Assembly (NCBI GenBank): GCA_020638735.1
Contig: JACKHZ010000009.1
Location: 372,001 to 436,000, forward strand
Source of the DNA: Planctomycetota bacterium
GTDB lineage: Bacteria; Planctomycetota; UBA1135; UBA2386
Direction: 5' to 3'
Length of the DNA: 64,000 nucleotides
The translations under genes were made by a program, and so were the position numbers. Shown here piece by piece: positions 17,502 to 26,093 of this stretch. Below the pieces are notes generated by a model that did no database searches, was not told the DNA's origin, and saw nothing but the letters and a program-made list of their open reading frames with translations. Within the stretch, counting starts at the first letter, position 1; every line of letters begins with the position of its first letter.

Positions 17502-17819
17502 ATGCCCTGGCTCCTGCTCGTGCTGGGCGGCCTGTTCGAGACCTGCTGGTCGGTCGGCCTCGCCTACACCGACGGTTTCCGACGACCCTGGCCGACCGCC
17601 TTCGTCGCGGTGGCGCTGCTCGCCAGCATGTGGCTCCTCGCCGTCGCCCAACGCGGCATCCCGATCGGCACCGCCTACGCGGTGTGGGTCGGCATCGGCG
17701 CGCTCGGCACGGCGATCTACGGCGTGCTGAAGCTCGGTGAGTCGGCGTCGCCGCTGCGGCTGCTGTTCCTCGGGCTGCTGCTGGTGGCGATCGTCGGCCT
17801 CAAGCTGACCGACCGCTAG
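17502..17819 (+). CDS. Small multidrug resistance family exporter, Gdx/SugE type
   Basis: A 105-residue protein with four membrane helices, the usual SMR length. The essential glutamate is present (E13 in GGLFETCW), followed by SVGLAYTDGF as in the Gdx/SugE branch (IGLKYTHGF), then PIGTAYAVWVGIGALGTAI and LGESASPLRLLFLGLLL. Gdx proteins export guanidinium in exchange for protons; Qac-type relatives export quaternary amines. The Y-T-x-G-F and GTAYAVW motifs favour Gdx. The upstream 100 bases were checked for a guanidine riboswitch without a convincing match. Confidence 0.88.
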   Translation: MPWLLLVLGGLFETCWSVGLAYTDGFRRPWPTAFVAVALLASMWLLAVAQRGIPIGTAYAVWVGIGALGTAIYGVLKLGESASPLRLLFLGLLLVAIVGLKLTDR

Positions 17820-17887
17820 GCGCCCGGCTGCCGCTGACGGCGGACCGGCCTTCGTGCTACGCTCCGCCGGGTCGTCCACCCGCCACG

Positions 17888-20074
17888 ATGCCGCACCGGA
17901 TCCAGCGCCGCCGCAACCTGCTCGCGCTCAGCACCTTCCTGGTGCCGCTCGCGGTGCTGGCGCTGCTCGGCTGGAACGAGCTGCAGCGCAGCGGCCAGCT
18001 GACCGAAGCGTCGCTCGAACGCGAGGCGCGGCAGTTCCTGACCACCGCGCGCGCCGCCGTCGAACAGCAGCTCGAGCTGCAGCTGCAGCCGGCGTTCCTC
18101 GCCTCGCAGCGACTGCTGGTCGACAAGGGCCCGGTGCGCACGGTGATGGCGATGCGCGGCACCGAGGGCTTTCCGGCGGTGCAGCACATCGTCCTGGTCG
18201 ACAAGCAGACCGGCATCGCCTGGCCCAACCCGGCGCCGTCGGTCATCGCCCTGCCGGGCGTCAGCGACCGGCAGAACGAGCCGGACACGGCGCTGAGCGC
18301 CGCCGAACTGCTGATCACCAGCGGCGACTGGCAGGCCGCGCAGTCCCGCCTGACCAGGCAAGTCGAGACGCTCGAGGCGGCCAACCCGGCCAGCGAGTCG
18401 GGCCGCGGCCGGCGCTACGACCTCGAGGAGAAGGAGGTGCTCGCGCGCTTCCGCCTCGCCGCGGTGCTGCGCGCCACCGGCGAGACCGACGGCGCCCGCG
18501 AGCAGTTCGAGCGGGTGCGCGAGCTGGCCAACCGCTCCCGTGGTCGCGGCATGGGCGGCAACTCGGAGATGCCGACGTTCGCGATCGTCGCCGACGCCTC
18601 GCTCGCCGAGCTCGGCACACCCGAGCAGTGCATCTCGGTGCTGACGGACATCGCCGACAACCGCTACGACGCGGTCGCCGACGGGCTGTCCACCGCGCTG
18701 GCCAACCGCCTGGCCGCGACCTTCGCCAGCGAGTCGCCGCACCGGCCGACCGTCGAGCGGCTGCTGCGGGAGAACCGCCAGCGGGCGGCGACGCGAGAGT
18801 TCGCCGAACGCAGCGAGCTGGTGGTGCGGTTCGTGCTCAACCGCCCCCGCCAGCGCCGCGACGACGCGGCCGACGCCGACGGCTTCGACAACCTCGCGGC
18901 GCTGCGCGGCATCGAACACACCGTGACGACGTTCGACGACCGCACCTCGCTGCTGGCGATGCGGCCGGCGACCGACGCCGAGCAGCGGCGCTGGTACTGT
19001 TCGCACGTCGGCATCGACTTCGACCTCGAGACGCTGTTGTCGGCGGCGCTGGCCGCCTACGTCGACGGCACCGGCAACTACGTGCTCTCGGTCAGCGACC
19101 CGGACGACGTCGCGCTGGTGCCGCCGCCCGAGGTGGTGCCCGAGGGCTTCACGCCCCCCGAGGTGAACAGCAGCGCCGACCTGACGCTGCGGGCCTACCC
19201 GGCCAACGCCGCGCGGCTGATGGCCGAACGCGCCGCCGCCACCCGCACCCGCACGCTGCTGCTGATCGCGCTGTTCGTCACCGCGCTCGGCGGCGCGATC
19301 TGGTCGTGGCGCTCGGCCCAGCGCGAGGCGCAGCTCGCGGCGCTCAAGATCGACCTGGTGTCGCGCGTCTCGCACGAGCTGAAGACGCCGCTGGCCCTGA
19401 TCCGCATGTACGGCGAGACGCTCGGCATGGGGCGGGCGCGCGACAGCGACCAGGCCGCCGAGTTCGGCACCATCATCGCGCGCGAGTCGGAGCGGCTGAC
19501 GACGCTGATCCAGCGCATCCTCGACTACTCGCGCCAGCAGAACGACACGCTCGACTACGAGGCGCAGCCGCACGACCTCGGCGAGCGCCTGCGCGAGATC
19601 GCCTACGCCTACGCGCCCCACCTCGAGTCGAAGGGCGTGATCCTGATCGACGAGCTGCCGCTCGGCATCACCGCCACCTGCGACAAGAACGGCCTCGAGA
19701 GCGCGATCCTCAACCTGCTCGAGAACGCCGCCAAGTACGGCCCCGACGCCGAGGAGCACGAGGTCGACCTGCAGTTGCTGCGCCGCGCCGGCGAAGCCGT
19801 GATCGAGGTGCGCGACCGCGGCCGCGGCATCCCCGACGGCGAGCACCAGCGTGTGTTCGAGGGCTTCTACCGGGCCAGCAACGCCGGCGAGGTGCGCGGC
19901 GCCGGCCTCGGCCTCGGCCTCGTGCAGCACTTCGCCAGGGCCCACGGCGGCGACATCGTGGCGCTGCCGCGCGACGGCGGTGGTACCATCATGCGCCTGA
20001 CGCTGCCGCTCGGCTCGAAACCGCCCACCCCTCACTCCCCCGCCCGCGACGCCGCCAGGAAGGACCCGACTTGA
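17888..20074 (+). CDS. Sensor histidine kinase with large extracytoplasmic domain
   Basis: A 728-residue kinase. One membrane helix is near residues 11-28 and a second (LLLIALFVTALGGAIW) near 457-472; the ~430 residues between would lie outside the cytoplasm. The core follows: H-box VSRVSHELKTPLALIRMYGE with H496, N-box NLLENAAKYGP, G1 VRDRGRGIP and G2 GAGLGLGLVQHF. The sensor part is Ala/Arg-rich and helical with no domain I recognise. It is followed by the regulator with an overlapping TTG or an ATG six bases after the stop, and by an exported protein, forming one operon. The signal is unknown. Confidence 0.9.
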   Translation: MPHRIQRRRNLLALSTFLVPLAVLALLGWNELQRSGQLTEASLEREARQFLTTARAAVEQQLELQLQPAFLASQRLLVDKGPVRTVMAMRGTEGFPAVQHIVLVDKQTGIAWPNPAPSVIALPGVSDRQNEPDTALSAAELLITSGDWQAAQSRLTRQVETLEAANPASESGRGRRYDLEEKEVLARFRLAAVLRATGETDGAREQFERVRELANRSRGRGMGGNSEMPTFAIVADASLAELGTPEQCISVLTDIADNRYDAVADGLSTALANRLAATFASESPHRPTVERLLRENRQRAATREFAERSELVVRFVLNRPRQRRDDAADADGFDNLAALRGIEHTVTTFDDRTSLLAMRPATDAEQRRWYCSHVGIDFDLETLLSAALAAYVDGTGNYVLSVSDPDDVALVPPPEVVPEGFTPPEVNSSADLTLRAYPANAARLMAERAAATRTRTLLLIALFVTALGGAIWSWRSAQREAQLAALKIDLVSRVSHELKTPLALIRMYGETLGMGRARDSDQAAEFGTIIARESERLTTLIQRILDYSRQQNDTLDYEAQPHDLGERLREIAYAYAPHLESKGVILIDELPLGITATCDKNGLESAILNLLENAAKYGPDAEEHEVDLQLLRRAGEAVIEVRDRGRGIPDGEHQRVFEGFYRASNAGEVRGAGLGLGLVQHFARAHGGDIVALPRDGGGTIMRLTLPLGSKPPTPHSPARDAARKDPT

Positions 20075-20079
20075 GCACC

Positions 20080-20808
20080 ATGACCGAGACGCACATCCTC
20101 ATCATCGAGGACGAACCCGACCTGCGCGCCGGCCTGCAGCACAACCTCGAGCTCGAGGGCTTCAAGGTGCTGGCCGCGGCCAACGGCAAGGAAGGCCTGC
20201 GCAAGGCGCGCGAGGGGCAGGCGGCGCTGGTGCTGCTCGACCTGATGCTGCCCGAGATGTCCGGCATCGAGGTGCTGCAGCACCTGCGCGAGACCGGCCA
20301 CGAGACCCCGGTGATCATCATCTCGGCCAAGGGGCAGGACCGCGACAAGGTGCAGGGCCTGGAGCTCGGCGCCGACGACTACCTGACCAAGCCGTTCGGC
20401 CTCAGCGAGCTGCTGGCGCGGATCCGCGCCGTGCTGCGCCGCACCAAGTCGGGCGCCAAGGCCGGCGCCGGCGAACGCGGCGCGGCGGCGACCGTCATGA
20501 CCTTCCCCGGCCTGGTCGTCGACTGGAAACGCTTCACCGTCAGCCGCGACGGCGACGAGGTGCAGCTGTCGCGCTACGAGGCCGAGATCCTGCGCATGCT
20601 GATCGAACACCGCGGCGAGGTCGTCAGCCGGCAGGACCTGCTGCGCAAGGTCTGGGGCTACGTGCACCTGCCGACGACGCGCACGGTGGACAACCACATC
20701 GCGCGGCTGCGCAAGAAGCTCGAGGCCGACGTCGAGAATCCGGTGCACGTCGTGACCGTGCACGGCCTCGGCTACCGCTTCGAGTCGGAGCTGCTGGAGG
20801 AGAGGTGA
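20080..20808 (+). CDS. OmpR/PhoB-family response regulator
   Basis: A 242-residue regulator: receiver domain residues ~5-120 with the acidic pair IIEDEPD, phospho-acceptor D54 in LLDLMLPEMSG, the Ser/Thr IIISAKG and lysine LTKPFG. A winged-helix DNA-binding domain follows from ~145 (VQLSRYEAEILRMLIEHRG, TRTVDNHIARLRKKLE, VHGLGYRF). It is the partner of the kinase just upstream. A TTG at 20071 overlapping the kinase stop is an alternative start three codons earlier. Its stop overlaps the GTG of the next gene (GTGA). Confidence 0.92.
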   Translation: MTETHILIIEDEPDLRAGLQHNLELEGFKVLAAANGKEGLRKAREGQAALVLLDLMLPEMSGIEVLQHLRETGHETPVIIISAKGQDRDKVQGLELGADDYLTKPFGLSELLARIRAVLRRTKSGAKAGAGERGAAATVMTFPGLVVDWKRFTVSRDGDEVQLSRYEAEILRMLIEHRGEVVSRQDLLRKVWGYVHLPTTRTVDNHIARLRKKLEADVENPVHVVTVHGLGYRFESELLEER

Positions 20809-21749
20809 GGAGCCCGTTCGCAGTGACGATGGCTGCAGGCCTCGGCGCCGCGCTGCTCGGCGCCGCGCTCGCGGCGCAGGAGCCGGCGCCGAAGCCCACC
20901 ACCGCCCCCGACCCGTCGCGCGCCCCGAAGTCGGTGGCCACGCAGGTGCACGAAGCGTGGCTGACCGAGGTGCTCGACCTCGACGTGCGCGGCGCCGCCG
21001 AAGACTACGACCGCATCCAGAAGCAAGCGCCGCGCAACCGGCCGGAGCGCTGGATCGCCGTCACGCGACTGGCCGAGTTGAAGAAGCTCGGCGTGCTGTC
21101 GCCGGAGCCGGCGTCGATCGCGCAGGCGCCGGAGGCCGTGCGCAAGGCGATCGACGAGCTGCCGACGCCGCCGTCTGCCGCGCAGCTGCTGGCCAACCCG
21201 AGCGAAGAGCAGCTGCTGCCGCCGCTGCACAGCGCCACCGAGGCGGTGCAGAGCTGGGTCCGCATGCAGTTCGGCGCCAACGCTGCAGCCGGACCGCGAG
21301 GGCGACCGCGCTTCCGCCGCTGGGCGCCGAGCCCGATCTGGTCGGCTGCCGACGTGCTGCGCGTCGAGCTGAGCCACCGCAAGGAACAGGCGCAGGCGCT
21401 GCGCTCGCTGTACTTCGCCAACTGGAAGCCGCCCGAGGTGACGGGCGACCCGTCGGAGCGGTTGGCGACGGTGCGCCAGCGACTGACGATCTGGCTCGAC
21501 GAGCAGGGCCCGGAGACGCTGCAGCACTCGCTGCTGAAGGAGCTGGGCGACGCGCTCGACGCCGAGGCGGAGAAGGGCCCGGAGCAGGCGCTCGCGCTGT
21601 TGTCGCGACTGCCGATCTACGCCGAGCGGCTGATCCTGGACCAGCGCCAGGATCCCGATCCGTCTCCCGGGAACAGCGGCGGCAATGGTCCTGGAGGCGG
21701 CAACGGTTCCGGCAGCAGCAGCAGCGGCGCCGGAGGCGGTCGCCGCTGA
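20805..21749 (+). CDS. Exported helical protein in the two-component operon
   Basis: A 314-residue protein with a signal peptide (VTMAAGLGAALLGAALAAQ). The body is alpha-helical with a TPR-like look (EVLDLDVRGAAEDYDRIQKQ, RWIAVTRLAELKKLGVL) and a Gly/Ser/Asn-rich tail (about the last 30 residues). No family is recognised. Its GTG overlaps the regulator stop, so it is coupled to the kinase-regulator pair and may be an accessory of the sensor. That is inference from position only. Confidence 0.65.
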   Translation: MRSPFAVTMAAGLGAALLGAALAAQEPAPKPTTAPDPSRAPKSVATQVHEAWLTEVLDLDVRGAAEDYDRIQKQAPRNRPERWIAVTRLAELKKLGVLSPEPASIAQAPEAVRKAIDELPTPPSAAQLLANPSEEQLLPPLHSATEAVQSWVRMQFGANAAAGPRGRPRFRRWAPSPIWSAADVLRVELSHRKEQAQALRSLYFANWKPPEVTGDPSERLATVRQRLTIWLDEQGPETLQHSLLKELGDALDAEAEKGPEQALALLSRLPIYAERLILDQRQDPDPSPGNSGGNGPGGGNGSGSSSSGAGGGRR

Positions 21750-21855
21750 CCGGCGAAGGACGCGGAACGATCCGGGGACGCTGCCCTGACGGAGGAAACG
21801 GATCGGCCCGGATCGACAGGTCGACCGAGCCGCGCCGCCCCGCCGAAGGGCCGGG

Positions 21856-22332
21856 TCAGTCGTCGTCGGCGACCGGCCGATCCGCCTCGGCGCGGTCCTC
21901 GCGCGGCGGACCCCCGGCGAGTTCGATGTCGTGCCCGCGCCGCGCCTCCGCCGCCCAGCGGTCGAACCAGGTCCCCTGGTAGATGTCCAGGGGTTCGACC
22001 TCGTGGCCCGCCGGGTAGAGCTGCGATGCCGCGCCGTAGACCACGCACAGCGGCAGATCGACGACGTGGACCAGGCCGTAGCAGCCGTGCTCGATGACGT
22101 GGAACACGCAGGTGAACGGCGTCACCGCCGCCTGCACGACCCAGCCGGCGCCGGCCGACTCGCGCACCATGCCGGCCGTCGCGACACCATCGCTCGCGCC
22201 GTTCCACAGCATCAACACCGGCGACGCGACGCCGATGGCGAGATCCTTGCCGGCCCGGTTGAGGGTGCCGCAGGCGCCGAGGCAAAGGCTCAGCAGCACG
22301 GTGGCGATTCGCGACGGCAGCGGATGGGACAA
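21856..22332 (-). CDS. Small lipoprotein, function unknown
   Basis: About 158 residues. A signal peptide SRIATVLLSLCLGAC with a good lipobox (LGAC) is followed by a mature part with hydrophobic stretches (FTCVFHVIEHGCYGLVHVVD) and an acidic tail (REDRAEADRPVADDD). I place the start at the TTG of 22332, which has GGAGG four bases upstream; a GTG eight codons earlier is possible. It resembles the YceK-like group of small lipoproteins in layout (CGTLNR after the Cys, then DLPLCVVYGA), but I do not assign a function. It is divergent from the NYN-like gene. Confidence 0.6.
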   Translation of the reverse strand: MSHPLPSRIATVLLSLCLGACGTLNRAGKDLAIGVASPVLMLWNGASDGVATAGMVRESAGAGWVVQAAVTPFTCVFHVIEHGCYGLVHVVDLPLCVVYGAASQLYPAGHEVEPLDIYQGTWFDRWAAEARRGHDIELAGGPPREDRAEADRPVADDD

Positions 22333-22480
22333 GGAACCTCCGGGGGTGACGCAGGGAGCGGTCGAGGCGACCGCCGCCGCATCGGACCGCACGACGCCGA
22401 CGCTGTCCAGCGGTCATCGCGGCGAAAGCCGCTGCCCCCGTAGCACCCCCGCCGACCGGTCGGGTAACGTGTTCCCCCCC

Positions 22481-23392
22481 ATGAGCGACTTCGGCGCCAA
22501 CATCTTCGACGATTCCCCGGCTCCGACGCAGCCCGAGGCACCGGCCCGGCAGGCGAAGCCGGCGTCGGAACCTCCTGAACCCGCAGCGCGCGAAGCGCGC
22601 GAGCGCCGTCGGGAGCGCGCTGCTGACGAAGCGCGCGAGCTCGTCGAGGTCCAGCGCGCGCCGACACCCGCCAATCCGTGGCAGGACGTCACCGACGCCG
22701 ACGAGCGCCGGGAGCATGCCGCGCCGCGCGACGACCGCCGTCCGCCGCGTGAGCCGCGTGAGCCGCGTGAGCCGCGACACGAAGACCGAGGACGCCGAGA
22801 AGAGCACCGCGATCGCCGCGACGAGCACCGCCAGCGGCGCGACGAGCACCGCGGCCGGCGGGAGGAACATCGCGGCCGCCGCGACGAGCGCCGCGAGGAA
22901 CGGCGCGAGCATGGGCCGCGAGACGGCGCACCGCGTGCGGACGCGCAGCGCGCTGCACCGGCCGCGCCGCGCGCCGCCGTGCCGGCCGCCGACCGCGTCG
23001 TGCTGCTGATCGACCTCGACGCGCTGAGGGTCGGCGCCAACACGCGCAACGTCGAGCTGTCGTGGAACCGCCTGCAGCGCGGGTTGTCCCGCGGTAGGAC
23101 CGTCGTCGCCGCCACCGCCTTCGGCGCGGCGACGCGCAAGGTCCCGGCCGGCTTCACGTTGCTCGCGGCTGGCGGGGACTTCGCTGCGGGCGTGGAGCTG
23201 GCGGCTGCCGCCTTCGCCGGCGCCGCCGACGGCGCGTCGGTGCTGCTGGCGCCGGTCACGCCGGCGCTGGCCGTGCTCGCCCGGGCGCTGCGCGGCCACG
23301 GCCGGACGGTCGAGCTGGTCGACTTCGAAGCCGGCGAGGCCAGCGGCATGGCGGTGGTGCCGCTCGGCAAGGACTGCGTGTTCGTGCCGTGA
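22481..23392 (+). CDS. Protein with charged repeat linker and possible NYN/PIN-like domain
   Basis: A 303-residue cytoplasmic protein. Residues ~30-160 are highly charged: REPREP repeats, then many copies of RDEHR/REEHR, rich in Arg, Glu, Asp and His. The C-terminal ~130 residues start VVLLIDLDALRVGAN and continue as alternating strands and helices (TVVAATAFG, ADGASVLLAPVTPALAVLAR, RTVELVDFEAG). This is the layout of NYN domains, PIN-like RNases that open with FIDGxN; here the acidic residues are partly changed (LIDLDAL). RNA binding through the charged region would fit but is speculative. Confidence 0.55.
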   Translation: MSDFGANIFDDSPAPTQPEAPARQAKPASEPPEPAAREARERRRERAADEARELVEVQRAPTPANPWQDVTDADERREHAAPRDDRRPPREPREPREPRHEDRGRREEHRDRRDEHRQRRDEHRGRREEHRGRRDERREERREHGPRDGAPRADAQRAAPAAPRAAVPAADRVVLLIDLDALRVGANTRNVELSWNRLQRGLSRGRTVVAATAFGAATRKVPAGFTLLAAGGDFAAGVELAAAAFAGAADGASVLLAPVTPALAVLARALRGHGRTVELVDFEAGEASGMAVVPLGKDCVFVP

Positions 23393-23518
23393 CGCGACGC
23401 CCCCGTCGCACCGGGCTTGGCGCGCCGACGAGCGAGCCGCGACGGCGCCGGCTATAGTCGCGGCGGACCGACGTCGAAGAAGCCCACGCCGGAGAAGCCC
23501 CCTCGAGCTGCCGAGAAC

Positions 23519-24385
23519 ATGCGCCTGCCGTTCGACCCGACCCGCCTGTGCGCAGCCGCGCTCGCCGCCGCCGCGGCCGGCGTATCCCTCGCCCAGGGTG
23601 CGTTGCCGGAGCCGCAGCAGGCGCGCACCGAGCGCAGCTATCAGGGCAGCTACAGCGCGTCGGTCAGCCGCGAGCTGTTCACCGCCTGCGACGCCGACAG
23701 CGACGATCGGCTCGACGTCTTCGAGGCGGCGCAGTCGTTCGAGGCCGTGCGCACGCCGCGCGACTGCGAGGACTTCGCCAAGCTGGACCGCGATCGCGAC
23801 GGCTACGTCACCTGGCCGGAGTTCGACCAGCTGTTCCGGGAAGGCCTGCAGAACGGCGGCACCTTCCGCGTGGCGACGGCGCGCCCGTTCGTCATGCCGG
23901 TGGCGCCGCCCGCGCCGCCGACGCCGCTGCGCCAGTTCCTGCGCACGCACGACGCCGACGGCGACGGCTCCCTGTCGCCGCAGGAGATCGAGCAGCTGCT
24001 GCAACGCACCGGCCTGCCGGACGTGATGGCGGGTCCGCTGAAGGCGCTCGACGTCGACCGCAACGGCAAGGTGGACGAGCCCGAACTGGCGCCGTGGTTC
24101 GAGATGCTGCCGCCGATGGCGAAGCAGGCTGCAGGCGGCGTCGGAGCGTTGCCCCCCCCGTGGTTCGAGGCCGACAAGAACCGCGACAGCCGCATCGACG
24201 CCGCCGAATTCGAGCCGGTCCTGCGACGCATCGACCCGCTGCTGGCGCGCTGGGCCAAGGCGTTGCTCGCCCGGATCGACCGCGACAAGGACGGCAAGCT
24301 CGCGGCCAACGAGCTGCAACCGCCGCCGGCCGAGGCGCCGCCGAAGCCGGCCGCACCGAAGCCCGTGCCGCCGCCAGCCCGCTGA
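23519..24385 (+). CDS. Exported EF-hand protein with six calcium-loop motifs
   Basis: A 288-residue protein with a signal peptide (AALAAAAAGVSLAQG). Six loops fit the DxDxDG....E pattern in order: DADSDDRLDVFE, DRDRDGYVTWPE, DADGDGSLSPQE, DVDRNGKVDEPE, DKNRDSRIDAAE and DRDKDGKLAANE. Pro/Ala-rich linkers separate pairs and end the protein. Such proteins bind calcium outside the cytoplasm and are common in planctomycetes. The binding partner is unknown. Short direct repeats follow the stop. Confidence 0.85.
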   Translation: MRLPFDPTRLCAAALAAAAAGVSLAQGALPEPQQARTERSYQGSYSASVSRELFTACDADSDDRLDVFEAAQSFEAVRTPRDCEDFAKLDRDRDGYVTWPEFDQLFREGLQNGGTFRVATARPFVMPVAPPAPPTPLRQFLRTHDADGDGSLSPQEIEQLLQRTGLPDVMAGPLKALDVDRNGKVDEPELAPWFEMLPPMAKQAAGGVGALPPPWFEADKNRDSRIDAAEFEPVLRRIDPLLARWAKALLARIDRDKDGKLAANELQPPPAEAPPKPAAPKPVPPPAR

Positions 24386-24388
24386 TCC

Positions 24389-24489
24389 AAGCAGCGGCGC
24401 CCCGCGCCGCGCGTCGTGCTCCGCACAAGCAGCGGCGCCCCGCGCCGCGCGTCGTGCTCCGCACAAGCAGCGGCGCCTTGCGCCGCGCG
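24389..24489. repeat. Tandem 38-base repeats between genes
   Basis: Two identical 38-base units (24389-24426, 24427-24464) and a partial third (24465-24489) lie between the EF-hand and M14 genes. Each holds AAGCAGCGGCGCCCCGCGCC, which can fold on itself (GGCGCC...GGCGC). No coding frame is evident. Confidence 0.8.
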
Positions 24490-24512
24490 GCGTCGCGGGT
24501 TCGACTCGCGGC

Positions 24513-26093
24513 ATGCGGCGCACCTCGAAGCGGATCCCGGCGGCGTTCCTCCTCCTCGGCGGCCTCGCGGCCCAGACGATCGAGCCGCGCACGGTGCCCG
24601 AGGCCACGGCCTACGCCGAGACGTCGCGCGCCGCCGACGTGCAGCGCTTCGTCGACGCCTGTGTCGGCCTGTCGCACGGCGACCGGCTGACGGTGCGCGT
24701 CGCCGGCAAGAGCGAGCAGGGCCGCGCCATGCTGGCGGTGAAGGTCGCGCTGCCGACCCCGCCCGCAGCCGACGCACCGGCGCGGCTGCGCGCGCTGGTG
24801 ATCGCCGACATCCACGCCGGCGAGGTCGAGGGCAAGGAGGCGGTGCAGGTGCTGCTGCGCGAGTTCGCCAGCGGCCAGCACGAGGCGTTGCTGCGCGGCA
24901 TGGAGCTGTGGTTCGTGCCGATCTACAACGTCGACGGCAACGAGGCGGTCAAGCTCGGCAACCGCCGCGGCCAGAACGGCCCCGACGTCGTCGGCACGCG
25001 CCACAACGCCAACGAACTCGACCTCAACCGCGACTTCGTCAAGGCCGACGCCAAGGAGACGCGCGTGCTGCTGTCGCTGTGGAACGAACTCGACCCGCAC
25101 CTGTTCGTCGACCTGCACACGACCAACGGTTCGTTCCACGGTTACCAGCTGACCTACGCGCCCAGCCTGTCGGCCAACCTCGACCGCGGCGTCGACCGGC
25201 TCGGTCGCGAGCTGCTCGCGGCGACGCGCGCGGCGCTGCGGCCGCAGGGCTTCGAGACGTTCGACTACGGCAACTTCGAGACGCACGACTGGGACGGCAG
25301 CGGCGCGCCGGACTCGGGCAGCGAGCGCGGCTGGTTCACCTACGACCACCGCGCCCGCTACGGCGTCAACGGCTTCGCGCTGCGCAACCGCGTCGCGATC
25401 CTCAGCGAGGCCTACAGCTACGCCGACTTCGAGACCCGCATCGCCGCGACCCGCGCGTTCGTGCTGACCCTCTGCGAGCAGCTGCTGCAGCGCCGCGACG
25501 AGGCGCTCGCGGTGATGGCGCGCGCCGAGCGGCGCCTCGCCGACGGCGACGCGTGGTTCGGCTGGCAGACGACGTTCGGCGACCCGGAGCCGCTGCCGGT
25601 GCTGGTCGGCGAGGCCGAAGAGGTGAAGGGCGAGGGCGACCGGCCGACGCGCATCGTGCAGCAGCCCGGCGCGCACGAGGAGACGATGCCGGTGTTCCGC
25701 CGCTTCCGCGCCCACGCGCAGCGCCGCCTGCCCGAGGCCTGGGCGATCGTCGGACCGTCGCCCGAGGTCGTGCAGCGCCTGCAGTGGCACGGCGTGCAGT
25801 TCCGCGCCGTCGAGGCGCCGACCAGGCGGCGCGTCGAGCGCTTCGCCGTCGACAAGAAGAAGAAGCCGAAGCGCCCCTACCAGGGCCACCAGGAGCTCGT
25901 GCTGGAGGGGCACTGGGAGCCAGCCTACGAGACCGAACTGCCGCTCGGCACGATCGTCATCGACGCGCACCAACCGCACGCGCTGGTCGCCGCGACGCTG
26001 CTCGAACCGGAGAGCGAGGACTCGCTGTCGAGCTGGAACTTCTTCGAGGCGGCGACCGACGAGCTCTACCCGGTGCTGAGGGTCGTGCGGTGA
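24513..26093 (+). CDS. Exported M14-family zinc carboxypeptidase
   Basis: A 526-residue peptidase with a short signal peptide (AAFLLLGGLAAQ). Zinc ligands are H101 and E104 in DIHAGEVEGKE, with H202 in FVDLHTTNG. The substrate-binding LNRDF (R173) and the catalytic Glu E299 in VAILSEAYSY are also present, so the active site is complete. The remaining ~200 residues include a lysine-rich stretch (KKKKPK). It would trim C-terminal residues from peptides, or cell-wall peptides, in the periplasm. The stop overlaps the GTG of the sulfatase gene by four bases, so the two are co-translated. Confidence 0.88.
   Translation: MRRTSKRIPAAFLLLGGLAAQTIEPRTVPEATAYAETSRAADVQRFVDACVGLSHGDRLTVRVAGKSEQGRAMLAVKVALPTPPAADAPARLRALVIADIHAGEVEGKEAVQVLLREFASGQHEALLRGMELWFVPIYNVDGNEAVKLGNRRGQNGPDVVGTRHNANELDLNRDFVKADAKETRVLLSLWNELDPHLFVDLHTTNGSFHGYQLTYAPSLSANLDRGVDRLGRELLAATRAALRPQGFETFDYGNFETHDWDGSGAPDSGSERGWFTYDHRARYGVNGFALRNRVAILSEAYSYADFETRIAATRAFVLTLCEQLLQRRDEALAVMARAERRLADGDAWFGWQTTFGDPEPLPVLVGEAEEVKGEGDRPTRIVQQPGAHEETMPVFRRFRAHAQRRLPEAWAIVGPSPEVVQRLQWHGVQFRAVEAPTRRRVERFAVDKKKKPKRPYQGHQELVLEGHWEPAYETELPLGTIVIDAHQPHALVAATLLEPESEDSLSSWNFFEAATDELYPVLRVVR

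Noticed and set aside
24478..24512. tRNA 3'-end-like GGGTTCGACTC
   Set aside because: The T-loop sequence is there, but the T stem and acceptor do not pair and no D or anticodon arm precedes it.
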